Notes under the pieces: model-generated
The model's input: only the letters and a program-made list of their open reading frames with translations
Database searches by the model: none
Told to the model about the DNA's origin: nothing
In this document: one piece after another, positions 1 through 12,400 of the stretch
Position numbering within the stretch: the first letter of the stretch is position 1
Layout of the letters: every line of letters begins with the position of its first letter
Origin: Cymodocea nodosa
Lineage: Eukaryota; Streptophyta; Magnoliopsida; Alismatales; Cymodoceaceae
Length of the DNA stretch: 64,000 bases
Assembly (NCBI GenBank): GCA_036874045.1
Contig: CM072344.1
Location: 12,992,501 to 13,056,500, forward strand
Direction: 5' to 3'
Translations under genes and position numbers: made by a program

Positions 1-283
1 CATTTAGTCAATAGACTTTGAACTATAGAATGTATTTATTGAAAAAGTTCTTGAATTAAATAAGCCATATAATCTTTGGACAGATGAAAAAAAGAAACTA
101 CAATAATTAAATGTTAAAGGCATGAATATTCTATTTTGTGCATTATCATATAAGTAGTTTAATAAAGTTTCATCATATATGTCTACATTTGAAATATGAC
201 ATGCATTAGAAATTACAAATGAGGGAATAAATTAAGTTAAGGAATCTAAAATAAATTTATTTGTACGTTAGTATGAACTGTTT

Positions 284-550
284 ATGATGCATGAGAATGA
301 AACTATTTCTAATATGTTCACTAGATTCCTTACCATAGTTAATGGTTTAAGAGCATTTGGTCGAGAATGTGTAGGAGAGGATATTGTGAGAAAAATTCTA
401 AAATCCTTGACTTCAAAGTGGAAATGGAAAGCAACGACAATTGAAGAAGCTAAGGATCTGTCAACATATACCATGGATGAACTGATTGGAAACCTCTCTA
501 CTTATGAGGTTAAACTTAAAGTTGAACTTGTCCTTAGAGAAAAGAACTAG
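284..550 (+). pseudogene. Copia gag fragment (UBN2-type)
   Basis: The 88-residue open stretch resembles the UBN2/gag-polypeptide domain of copia elements. It contains the pattern of a helix ending in FLTIVNGLRAFGR, then a conserved I-L-x-S-L segment followed by W-K-x-K-x-T-x-I-E-E-A-K-D-L and a final region with M-D-E-L-I-G-x-L-x-x-Y-E. In the family this is the capsid-forming part of Gag. The frame continues beyond the stop at 548-550 into a lysine-rich tail, where a TAG replaces what is probably CAG. Gag sequence upstream of 284 is also visible but broken. Function is lost. Confidence 0.75.
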
Positions 551-1618
551 AAGAAGAAAGAAATTGCATTTCAGGTATCTTCTAATACAAAAAGTAATTC
601 TAATTCTGATTAAGATATTATTCTTTTAGCTAGGAAATTCAAGAAAACTTGGAGAAAAAGAAAAAATTGATGTTCCAATTTGTTATAAATGTAACAAAAA
701 GAGACATTTTAGATTTAATTGTCCCTCAAGGTCAAAGGAGGAAAAGAAATCTGATAAGAAGTTTAAGGAAAAGAAGAGTAAATACAAGTCTAAGTTTAAA
801 TTTGCAAAGAAAAAATTTAAAAAGGCTTTGCAAATAATGTTTGATGATGAGAACTCTTTAGACAGTGATGAAATATCTGATTCTTTCAGTTCAAGCTCAA
901 ACTTATAAATCTCAGACTCAGATATAGAATTAGCAAATCTTGCTAATGTAGCTTTCATAGCATCCACATTTGAGGTAAAATTTTTTAATCATGAAGAAGA
1001 TATTTCTAATGATAATGTAGATACTAAATTTCTTCATAAATATAATAAATTAGCTTCAAATTTTTAGAAGTTAAAATTAAAAGAAAAATCTTATAAATCT
1101 TAGATTTCTAAGTTAGAAGAATTAAAGAAATCTTTGCATGATTTGATGAGTTAAATTTGAAATTAAAGAAACAAGTTTATGAAAATGAAAATCTAAATGT
1201 TTTTATTATTGAATTATTTGCAGATGTTGAAAAGTTATCTTCTGAGTTAGATTTAATTTTTGGATTATATAAGGAAGCCACGTTTGAAATTTTAAATCTG
1301 AAATCAGAAAATAAGAATCTTAAAGAAAAATTAGTTAAGACTAATAAGAATCTAACAAAATGGGTAATTGCTAAGACAACACTAGATAAATTAGAAAGAA
1401 CTCGATTTCTTGTTAAAAGTAAAAATAGATTAAGTTTTGATCCTCATACTAGTAATGTTGAAAATTCAAATACTAAATTTGTTAGATCTGAAAATGCTAA
1501 AATGAATAATTATAAATCTAAAAAGAAATTTGATAATTTCAGGAAGTTTAGTTCTTATGGTAAGTTTGAAAATAGAAGTTTTAATTATTTTGGTTATTAT
1601 AAAAATTATAAAAAATAG
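551..1618 (+). pseudogene. Copia gag C-terminal part: zinc knuckle and charged coiled coil
   Basis: At 669-728, in a different frame from the flanking open stretch, the translation is a retroviral-type zinc knuckle, CYKCNKKRHFRFNC, spacing CX2CX4HX4C, with the usual Gly before His replaced by Arg. It would bind nucleic acid in an intact Gag. It is followed by a Lys-rich segment, a Ser/Asp-rich segment and, at 1157-1618, a 153-residue open frame with heptad-like Leu/Lys/Glu pattern and an Asn/Tyr/Lys-rich end. This long charged tail is common in copia Gag proteins of plants. Several in-frame stops separate the pieces. Confidence 0.65.
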
Positions 1619-1854
1619 TTAAATAACCTTAATAATATAAATAATATGTTTAAGACCCATTATAAAAAGGAACATAATTTTAGTAACCCAGAACTAAAAT
1701 TAATTTAGAAGAAAAAGATTAAAACTGTTCAAAAATAGGTTCCTAAAGATGCAATATTATTTCAGTATATAATTCTTTTGATGTTTCTAGACCTAAATAG
1801 ATCTGGGTTCCAAGAAATGTGATTTTACCTTTTTTATAGGTGATAAGAGTCAAA

Positions 1855-2440
1855 ATGTATGATGGATAGTGATACCTTAAGTCATATGACAGATAGAAAA
1901 GAATTAATTTAAGATATTCAAGAGTGCAAACAAGGAAATGTTACATTTGAAAATTTAGAGAAAATTAAAATTTTTGGTGTTGGCAAAGTTAAAGTTACTG
2001 ACTCCATAATTATTTCAGATGTTATGTTAGTTGATAACTTAGGTTTTAATCTTATAAGTGTGAATCAATTACAAGATAAAAGATATAAAGTTATCTTCGA
2101 AAATAATAAATGTCTTATTGTTGATAATTGTTCTAATTTTGTTAAATTTAAGTTAAAAAGAAAAGAATTTGTAACTATCTTAAAATTACCTTTTGATGCT
2201 CTAGATAAAAAGTTATGTTTAATTGTTAAATTTGAAGATGCATGGTTATGACATAGAATGTTAGGATATGTTAATATGAAATTATTATGTAAATTAGCAA
2301 CCGTTAAGGGTTTACTTAAATTAAAATTTTCAAAAAATCATGTTTGTGATGTATGTGAGTTAGGTAAACATAAAATTCCTTTTAAATCAATTAATTAGAT
2401 ATCTAGTAAGAGAATCCTAGAATTAGTACATTTAAACTTA
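1855..2440 (+). pseudogene. Copia protease and GAG-pre-integrase remnant
   Basis: Around 1860 the translation gives MDSDTLSHMTDRKEL, matching the copia protease active-site pattern D-S-G-x-S-x-H-M-T, with the catalytic Gly changed to Asp. An open frame at 2024-2251 continues with D-N-L-G-F-N-L-I-S-V-N-Q-L, the usual protease end. After a stop comes H-R-M-L-G-Y and then C-D-V-C-E-L-G-K, the HHCC-like GAG-pre-integrase motif (second His changed to Tyr). Similarity stops at about 2440 with the start of the integrase linker (L-V-H-L-N-L-F). The substituted catalytic and zinc residues and the stops show it is dead. Confidence 0.75.
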
Positions 2441-2455
2441 TTTGAACTTTCTGAT

Positions 2456-3290
2456 TTTTATCTTTTTTGAATTTTGATTTCCTAACTTTTAATATTTTTC
2501 TGTAGAAACAAATCGTAAAAATTTAAAATAATAAAAAGAGCATAAAATCTTTATTGACGAGAACAAAACATCGTTAATAAATAAATCGTGAGTAACCCGA
2601 GTGAAATCAAATCCCAGATACGCGATAATAATGACTCAAAAGAGTAATAAAAATCACATGGAAACGCACCAAAACATTTCTCAGGCACGTGATTTAAATA
2701 GCTACTCCTTTGAACGTGATTTAATTGTTATGACTGCAATAAAAAAAACATAATAAAAGTAAAAATAATTAAAAAAATTTCAAATAAAACGAAGCAAATA
2801 AAAAGAAAAAAAAAAATTATATAAGAAAATTTTTAATTATCATAATTATAACTTCGTTCATTTACTTGTTCAATTCAAGGAACATGCTTTATTATATTCC
2901 TACACCAGCAGCGCGAACCTTCCGTTCCGCTCTTGCAGTGGAAAGATGCACATCTTACAATTCATGCTTTCATGTCATGTTAAAATAAAAAATGAAGATA
3001 ACACCAATATGACGTCAAAGATATCATCAAGATAAAAAAAGTAGAAAACTGGTAAGAGTAGAGAGGTAAAATTGCACGTACATACGCGAATGGTGGATAG
3101 CATTATCACCAACAGAGTGGCATCTCTGATTGGATGGCACTTTTCAGATCTGAAAATTGAAGAATAGCATGCACCTTATTTTTCATTGCAACATAAATCC
3201 GGACGTCACAAAATAATAACCTGACCAGCCAACCAACCAACCAACCATATATATGAGGACCGTAGCAGCACGACCAAGCCTAACATATTC
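2456..3290. other. Intergenic DNA between copia remnant and epsin 3' end
   Basis: AT-rich sequence without a recognisable gene. It holds a short (CCAA)n tract at about 3226-3245 and an alternating TATATATA at about 3247-3254. The right edge probably contains the distal 3' untranslated region of the minus-strand epsin gene, whose polyadenylation point I cannot place. The plus-strand ATG at 3301 opens a frame that simply runs antisense through the epsin last exon and is not taken as a gene. Confidence 0.5.
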
Positions 3291-3492
3291 ATACAAGTAA
3301 TGGATAAAACACGTATGGACACACCCGAAATTTATCGATTCAGTACAGGTACAAGTTACAATCTACATAAAAATAAAAAGAGCATAGCTGCGTGTAACCT
3401 TTTTATCTCTGGGGATCAAAAAGACTCGTATGTAATAAATTTCCTCTCTGCCATAATATTTTTCCCTTCAGTATCATTTATTTATTCACCAA

Positions 3493-6400
3493 CTACCTAC
3501 CATACGGCTGTTGAGATCCATAGCCACCCATTCCCATCATTGGGTTGTAGCCAACACCAGGCATGCCTGCTCCCGGGGGCACACCATAGCCAGGCCGAAC
3601 TGTGGTACCTTGAGCCATCCCGATGTTCATTCCCATGCCCACGCCTTGGTTCATGCCTCCACCGTACCCACCACCCATACCCATCCCTGGCCCGGGAGCT
3701 GTCATCGAGTTTGGAGGGGGTGGCAGACCTGCTGCACCAGATCTCCCAATGCCAGAACCAGATCCCATGGCTTTGCCCATTGTGACGGTAGACATAGAAG
3801 TTGTTGGGTTTTTCTTCTCTTTCATTTTCTCTTTTCGATTGATTGAATCAAAATCAACCCCAATATCCACTGCGGAATTTGTAACTTTAGCTGCAAAAGA
3901 AGCGCAGCATTGCATCAGAAGCAACATGACGAATATTTCCACGTTCAAAGGAGTAAAAGGAAGACAGCCACTTACGTCCAGAAATGTTGAGATCAACCAG
4001 ACCCCGGCTTAGCGTATCAGCCCAAACAGTTGACTTCGTCTCAAACTTGGTTTTTGATTGTGACGCATTTTGAGGCAGAGCAGAGGTAGTTGGAGGAGTT
4101 GGATGTGAAACCTGTGGAGCTGCTGACAGCAGTGATGGACTAAGGAGATTTGGAGAAGATGCTGTAGATGGTAAACCTGGTCGGCCGAGGTGGTTTTGTG
4201 AAGCCATCTGTGACGAGACACCTGACTGGGCAAATGGGTTTGGAGGGTTTGCCTGTGAAGGCATCCCTGGATGGGAAAATTGATTTTGGTAGGCTGCCTG
4301 TGGAGCTACTAGTGGTAAAGACTGGGCAAACATTTCTGGTGGAGCTGTCTGTGACCTGGTTGGTGGCATGCCTGAAGGAAAAGCAGATGCATCTCCATTG
4401 GAAGGTGTGAAGAGACCATCCAAAGCGTCAGCGCTGGGCTTAGTTGCCAAAACTTGCGTGGCAGGAGGTTGAAAATTTGGAGCACTGGAAGTACTATCGG
4501 TAACTTGAAAAGATTCACCAAAATCAAACCCTTGGCTGTGCTCCACCACTGGGGCAGCTGTTGGTTGTACTGCAGAATCATTTGCTGATTTAAAAGTAGG
4601 CTGTAAGGAATCATGAAAAGTAACATTCTGAACTGGAGCTGAGAAACCATCCTCTAAAGTAGCCCTGAAGGGAGAATCTCCAAACGGATCTGTATTTGAC
4701 TGAAACATCAAGAAAGGAATGTTGCTTAACCTTCAGAAAAAATCCAAAATCTTAACCTAATGGCCTAGTTTAAGTGAAAAGGTAGACAAGTTACAACACC
4801 AGAATAATCCAGTCATATGCAAAACAGTACTCACAGGAGAGTCCAAGAAGATGACAAAATTAATACCTGGTCTAAAGCAGAGGATGTCGCAGGCATTACA
4901 GAAAAGCTGTTGGTAAAACCTGTTTCAACAGGTTGATCAGATTCTGAAGTGGTTGGTGCAGATACTGGCACGAGAGCAAGGGAATTTAGAGAATCTTCAG
5001 CAGACGAGGATCCAAACAGATCAACATCCGTTTTACTTGCTGCAACTGCTCAAGAAAAAAGGTATATATTATAACCTGACCTCACAAAGTGCTGATGATG
5101 CATGAATAAATATCATGGTCTGGCACAGCATAACTACTTCAGGAAAAAATTGAACCTACATTAGGGATTTTTGGTAATTAATGAGAAAAACATATTCATG
5201 ATTTGCGCATCGGATTTTCAAATCTACCATATAACCCCATGATCTGCAATGAATAAATGGAGAGATGCATCAACCACCCTGCTTCCCTTGGTGGACACCA
5301 TCTACAGTATAACAGGATCTCGACTGCAACACGAGCTCTCAAAGAACCGTGGCTCCATAATTACTTGGTAGAATCCAGAAAAAGGGAAATTGATTTGATC
5401 TCAAGTCTTCCAAATACCAACCATTCTCTCCATTTTCTGGTATAATCTAGTAAAATTTTTGTGGTTGGACAAGCAGTTGAAATCTAAAACCACATGAACA
5501 GCTCATAATGAGTTTATTTTGATCAGCTTATCTTGAATTTGGGTCATAGGGGTAGTGATTGTAAGGTAGCCATACAAAAAATTAACTGCAATTTACCACA
5601 AACAAAAGAGTAAACGTTATTTGGTTTAGTAATAGGATATTAGGATCCTTGACTCAAACCGGGGCAGAAAAAGTTGACAAAATTGAGTAGTGATCAAATG
5701 AAAAAATAAAATAGAGATCATTATAAAATATATACATGATAGTATAAATCAAAAACCAGGCATCAAAAAGAATATATAACATAACAATAAATGGATAAGG
5801 GGATTCTATAATAATTGAGTCTACAATGCATGTTAGCTCAAGCACAACATACAACTATCAACTCCATAGTTATTTCCACGGTCTTCTCACGATCAGTTAA
5901 CTATGAAACTATTCCCTAAAAATAATATATCTAAAATAAATCTGTTGGTTTCTGGCTAATTACCATGCATGCCATTTTAAAAGATATGAAAGTGCAGATT
6001 ATCATACTTAAATCAGCAGACAGACCAAAAGGCCCTTAACATGAATCCACAATAGATGAATTGCTAGATAAACATACTGCTTTATAAAGGAAGGGAAACA
6101 TAGAAATTGTTGGAGGAAACAACCAAGAACCCATATATACATATGCAGATGAGAGATATAATCAGAAAGATACCTGAGGAAAAGCCACGAGGATCAAATT
6201 CATCAAAAGTTACCACTTCAGTATTACTAGGGGGCATAGATGTGGCAACAGCAGCATTACCAGAATTAATAGTTTCCTTTTGAGCTGAATGTGAATTTGG
6301 GATTTCAGAATGAGAAGATGCTTTAGGTGGAGGGGAAGCAACCGTTTGTGTAGGGACTGGAGTTGTTACAGAAGGCTTTCTGCCAATGGTTAAAGATACA

Positions 6401-9400
6401 ACAAATCTATCAATATTTGTGGCAAATAAAGTACCAAAATAACAATAACAGCTATAAAGAGCCAAAGTAACAGTAACAGCTGTAAAGAAAAAGTAACAGT
6501 ATTAGGTGGAGAGGAAGCAACTGTTTGTGTAGGGACTGGAGCTGTTACAGAAGGTTTTCTGCCAATAGTTCAAATGCCAAATCTATTGCAGCAAATAAAG
6601 AACCAAAATAACAGTAACAGCTATACCTGTCATCTGGAATTTGACTTTGTTCAGCCCTTGTTGCTTCTTCATAGCAGGGGGGTGCACTAGCATTACTCTG
6701 CTCTGGAGACTTATATCCAGCGTGCCTGATGAGAAATACACAATATGGATGCTAGTAAGAACTAAACAAAGTCTAACTTTATCTCAAAAATGAAGCAATT
6801 CAGATATATTAATATTATGGCATGGATTTTCACACCGTTCATCATGGGAAGAATCATCAACTCTGCCACCACTTCTGTGAAAAATGAGTAATAAAATGTA
6901 AATAAATATGTTCACAAAATTATAATATTTATTTAATTGAAAACTGAACTAAATGGATCAAAGTGTTTGGATTAAGGAAAACGAGCATCATCTGATGCTG
7001 TTGGAGAATGTTCTTGAGAGCTCCATACAAATATAACTCAAAGTGGAAACTGGAAAATCACCTTCAACATTTCACGATAACTCAAATCCTTTGAAAATAT
7101 TCAAGATAAATGAAATACTGAAACTAAATCAATGATATGTATGAAATGAATTATGTTTACAAGATATATTTGTAGCAAAGTACTAAAAACAAATGTTTGG
7201 CTATGAATTGGATTGTCCAACATGAAAGACAGATGGGATGGAATTACAGCATCACCTTCTATATACATGGCAAAGATGTGTCAGACAGAAAGTTGCATCA
7301 GATGATATAGAATTACGGTACCAGTGTATCATCTTCTATCTCAAAGGCAAAGATGCTTTAGACAGAAAGTTGCAGCATACCTAGAAGAATAACGGTCTTC
7401 ATCATCAAATGAACGTCCTCTATCTCTATCAGCACTCCTACTTCTTGAACCAAGTCGATAATCATCATTCCTCCTTCCAAAACGATCAGGATCCCTACCA
7501 AATCGGTCTCCATCATAACTGTATGAATCTCCATTTCTACCATATCTATCATCATCTCTGTCTTTTCCTTGGGAATGTCCATAGCGATCATCATCTCTAT
7601 ATCGACTCTCATAGCGATCATCGTCAAAGCGATCACCATAGCCTCCCCCAGAACCTGTCCTGTACATCCCACCCATTGAAAATGCGCTCATATACCTATA
7701 ACACAAAAATATAATGTAGTGAATATCCAAAATAATTCAGGAAAAAAGCTGTTTTGTAGGCCAGGCCAATCCAATAACAACTCTTACTTGTCCTTGTTGG
7801 CCAAAGCTTTCTGCCTAACTTCCTGTATTCTTTCCTTGTCGTTAACCAGTGCAACTAGACTCTGTGATCTTTTTCGCACATTGTTTCCTTGGTCCCTCCC
7901 ATGTGAATCGATGTACTGGAAATCAGATAAGGTCTGCCAATTGAGAATAAAAATGAGTTAGCAAACTAAAATAACAACTTCACAAAGCATTAATAACATG
8001 TTGATTACAGATATCTGGTATGCATGCTCTCTAATATCATCTATAACACGCTCAGATCCATGCGCCACCAGATATTCAAGAACAATTAATCCCTGTAACA
8101 CAAATGGATGAGTTAGTTTCATTGGTATGGTTAATAGCATATTCTATGAAAAACAAGCAACTAGTATTTCCTATTTTCAGAGCTAATAATGTCTTTTTCT
8201 TAATTTCTAATATGGATATTACACTAGACTATAATATAAAGGACTCTTCTTAGTCATGAAATCATTTTATGAATTCTATAAATTTTTGATAAAATTGTAA
8301 ATTTCTCTTACTCCTTCCACTGCATTTGTAACCACCACCTTTTCTATCTCCTACTATTGTCGACTTCTCTTCACTTTTCTACTAATTTATACAAATTTAC
8401 TCAGTTTGTGTACAATTGGAAATTTTTTAAATTTCAAAATATAATTTTTTACGATTCTCACATGCTTGATATGTATGTGAATTTAAGTATCTAATCATTT
8501 CTTTTAATATATAGCATTTTTGAAGTAAAACTCATTAACTAAGAAATTATAAATCTTATGGTTGCATTACCTTAATTTATATTCCTAGGTGCCCAAGTAT
8601 GATTTGGAGATAGAAAAATTACAAGATTGCCTTATTTTGTTATAACTTGATCTGTCAATTTTGGTATGAAATTTTGTTATGATCCATGCATTTTTTAAGT
8701 GTTGAAATTTATTAAAAGGTAACAATTATAATATTGTTCATTTTTGTATATTTTCATGTTATTTAAGGTTAATTGAGCTACGAATAAATATATCTACGCA
8801 AAAGTTGTATTTAATAATATAAACAAAAATAAAACCACTTTAAAAAATAAAAAATCATTTCAAAAATAATTTTCTTTTCTTTCTTGAAATTTAGATTCTA
8901 CTTGGTAAGAATAAAATTTTAAATAGATTTTATGGTTTACTATAATAAAGGAGTAGAATAATGAGTAAATTCCTTTCATAATTTTTCATCAATTTTTTGC
9001 ATTTAACATGCATAATAGACAAGTACTCATAGGCATGCACATAATATGGTTTATGAAAATGTCGTTTAGTCATATAAGCTTAATAAAGCATCAAAAAAAT
9101 GAAGAATATTATTGTTTTGGAAATCAATAATACTCTCTGTTAAGATACTTCAAATTTATTATATGAAAAATGGATCTATGTGAGACACAAGACTATCACT
9201 AATTAGTATCCATGCTAGAAAAGGGAAGAAAACATATACAAAATGTACTGACACAAAAATAAAGGATGCAGAGATCTGTGTGCCAAAAGAAAAGAGAGAA
9301 GCTACACATCTGAAATGTAATAGCAGAAATATTGTAGATGAAAATCAGAAACAAGGAATTTGTTTGTAAGGGTTGCAAAGCCCAAAGAAATATTTAGATG

Positions 9401-12400
9401 TACCTTGTAGACATGCCTCCAATTTTTTCCTGTGTCATTGATCCGTTTCCAAATAATCGACATAATCATCTGATATTCATGGCTGCAGTAATGTTGAATT
9501 CGTAAGATCTTTCCTTAGAAAATATATCAAAATTCTAAAAAGGAAATAGTTAACAATCAGCTTACTAATTTCGTGTGGACTGTGCAATTTCCGCCAAATA
9601 TGATCCATGAGGACCCCAAGGTTCATTGCTAGTTGCATCAAGAATCTAAAAGTAGAAGACAAAGGAATGGATAAAAATTATACTTCAAAGTTACTAAAAC
9701 CAAAAGGCCTGAAAAATATACCCAACAAATCGATTAGATATACAAAAACCAATAACAGGCTCTACCTTCTGCTCTATTCTAGGAACCTTGAGAACCTTTT
9801 TGTTCACCTCTCTTTTGCTACAGGAAGTTAAAGAGCAAACCAACAATCAAAACAAGTGCAACAATTGATTTCCAGAAAAAGGTGCAACAGTTGAAATTTT
9901 TGAACTAGAAAAAAATGTAAAGCTAAATCACATCAATTAGGAAAGAAGTTCGGTCATGGATAACAAAATGATACTCTAACGTAGTGTTCAATTTAAAATA
10001 TGGGGCAAGAGATTATGTGATTATGATGACATGACCATAATTTGAACCAAACAACATTGATATAATAAATTTTTTAAAATTAATAACATTATCAATGACA
10101 ACTCTGTGATAGAACACTACAATCAGCTTAAAACAATAATAACAACAATCCAAGTCATAATACTACTACAAGGGGTCATCACATGAATCTCTTTTCCCAT
10201 GTATTTCTATTTATAATTAAATTACATAAATTATATCATTTCTCACAATTTCTAATCATAGTTTTAAGTTTTCCTCTACTTTTTCAAGTTTCTTCACTAA
10301 TTAATTATCTTCTTTTTAATAGTTGCTGACCACCTAAGAATATGACCAAATTACATTTTTCTTATTTTATCTTCAATTGAAGCAACTCCTACTCTATTCT
10401 TAATAAAATCATTTTTTATTTATCCTTTATAGTATTATCACTCATTCATCTAAGTATATACATCTTAGCAACATTGACTTTTTATATATAATCATAGTTT
10501 TTAATGCAACATTCTAAGTCATAAATTTTAGTAAGGAAAATAGCAATTTTATAAAATTTTTCTTTTAATTTTAAGGATATTCTCCTTTCATATAACACTG
10601 TAAGAATATTTTTTCACTTCATTTATCCTACTTTAATCCTATTAATAATATCTTCTATAATTTCACCAACACTACCTATTAAAAGTTATACTTTTATGAA
10701 TCTCACGACCATCTAAGTATATACCTTCAACATTATTTTTATTTTCATTGAACCTATATTACATATATTCAGTATTTAACCTACTCACTCTAAATCCTTG
10801 TGACTAAGTATCTATCCATAATTCTAACTCAAAACCAATTTTTGACTTATTTTTATCAACTAAAACTATATTATCAGCAAATAACATAGACCAATTTCCC
10901 TAGTTATTTCATAAATAACCAAAAGAAACAAATACAAACTTAAAGAGAACCCTTGGTATAAATCTATCTATTGAAAATTTGTTAGTTTCTCTTCTTATAG
11001 TTTTAACACTAGTAACTACTCTTATATATATCTTTTATAATATCAATATATCCTATGGGTACTCCTTTTTTTATAAGACCCACTACAAAATGTTTCTAGG
11101 TACTCTGTCATAAGCTTTTTTAAAACCAGTGAAAACCATATGGAGGTCATTTTCTTAACTTTAAAATTTCCTATTAGTTATATAAGTAAATGAATGACTT
11201 CCATTGTTGACCCACCCAACATAAACTCAAATTGATTTTTTGTAAGTTCAACAACAAGCCTAAGTCTTTGCTCAATTATCTTTTCCCATAATTTCATAAT
11301 ATGACGCATTTACCTAATCTCATGATAATTATTACAATTCTATATGTCTCCCTTATTTTTAAATATAGGTATTAACAAACTCTTTTGTCTATAAAATGAT
11401 ATAAAAATGTTTAGTTAACCATTTAATCCTTACTTCACCCATATACTTATAAACTTCAATAGGAATACCCTCTGATTCAACAGTTTTCCTACGTTTCATT
11501 TTTTTAATAGTTTTTTTTACTTCCGGACTATTAATTATTTTAAAATAACTATAGTTTATATCCTTTGCCATCCAAATTTTGCATATAAAAATTTCCTGTG
11601 GCAGATTTGTCAAAAACTAAAATACTTAAATCATCTAAATCTCTTATTTCATTTTCTTTTACTAAAACTCTACCATCTTTATTCTTAATATACTTTATTT
11701 GACTTAAATCTCTACATTTTCTTTCTCTAGTCTTAGCCAATTTATGTATTCTATTTTCTCCTGGTTTCATATTCAAATTATCATATAATTCCTTATAGGC
11801 CTTATTTTTAAATTCACTAACAATTTTCTTAACATTACTTTTTGCTAGCTTATATTTTTCTAAATTTTCTTCATTTCTATTTTTATGATAGGTTTTATAC
11901 CATTCTTTCTTTTCTTTTATTATCTTTTGTATATATTCATTCCATCACTTTCTAATTTTCTATACCCAATGGAACTACTTTACAACACTCTTAAAATTTC
12001 CATAACAATAATTTTAATATAAGTAGTCATTTCATTCCAATATTTATTTACCTCTCCATCTAGTTCCCATATTCTTTCTTTTAACAAGTTATCTCTAAAT
12101 ATCATTTTCATTTCACTTTTTATATTCCACCATGTGAAAGTAAATAATGTATTACGATTATTTGTGTTGTAAGTGGGTTTAGTCTCTCTATATATAGAGA
12201 CCTTATGTTTGCTTATGAAGACAATCAACTTCCACCCCATTTCTTGTGTTTCAACACACCACTTAATTCTATTAACATTTAATACTTACAATCTATGTTA
12301 GTCTTATGAATCATAATCAACATAATTGACTTTTTCTGATTATGGGATTATGCTGTTGGCCATGAAATGTGCATAATCTCAGCCACAAAATCTTCTGACT

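Larger units (their letters stand above)
1..2455 (+). mobile_element. Decayed Ty1/copia retrotransposon, 5' internal part
   Basis: The stretch can be read left to right as gag, zinc knuckle, charged coiled-coil gag tail, aspartic protease and GAG-pre-integrase, which is the copia order. The frame is interrupted by many stops and some frame changes. Similarity ends near 2450, before any integrase core or reverse transcriptase, so the element is truncated there. The left side runs off the window. I see no LTR. Base composition is very A-rich with Lys/Asn codons, as in old copia copies. It is not expected to be functional. Confidence 0.8.

Noticed and set aside
1157..1618. A stand-alone host coiled-coil protein
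   Set aside because: It lies between copia zinc knuckle and protease in the expected order, so it is Gag tail.
3300..4012. Plus-strand open frames over the epsin last exons
   Set aside because: They are antisense to a GC-rich Gly/Met/Pro-coding exon whose minus-strand frame is conserved; the plus-strand frames resemble nothing.
7341..7730. Additional minus- and plus-strand open frames over the Arg/Asp-rich epsin exon
   Set aside because: The repetitive codons of the disordered region leave other frames open; only the frame continuing the ENTH domain joins with correct phase.
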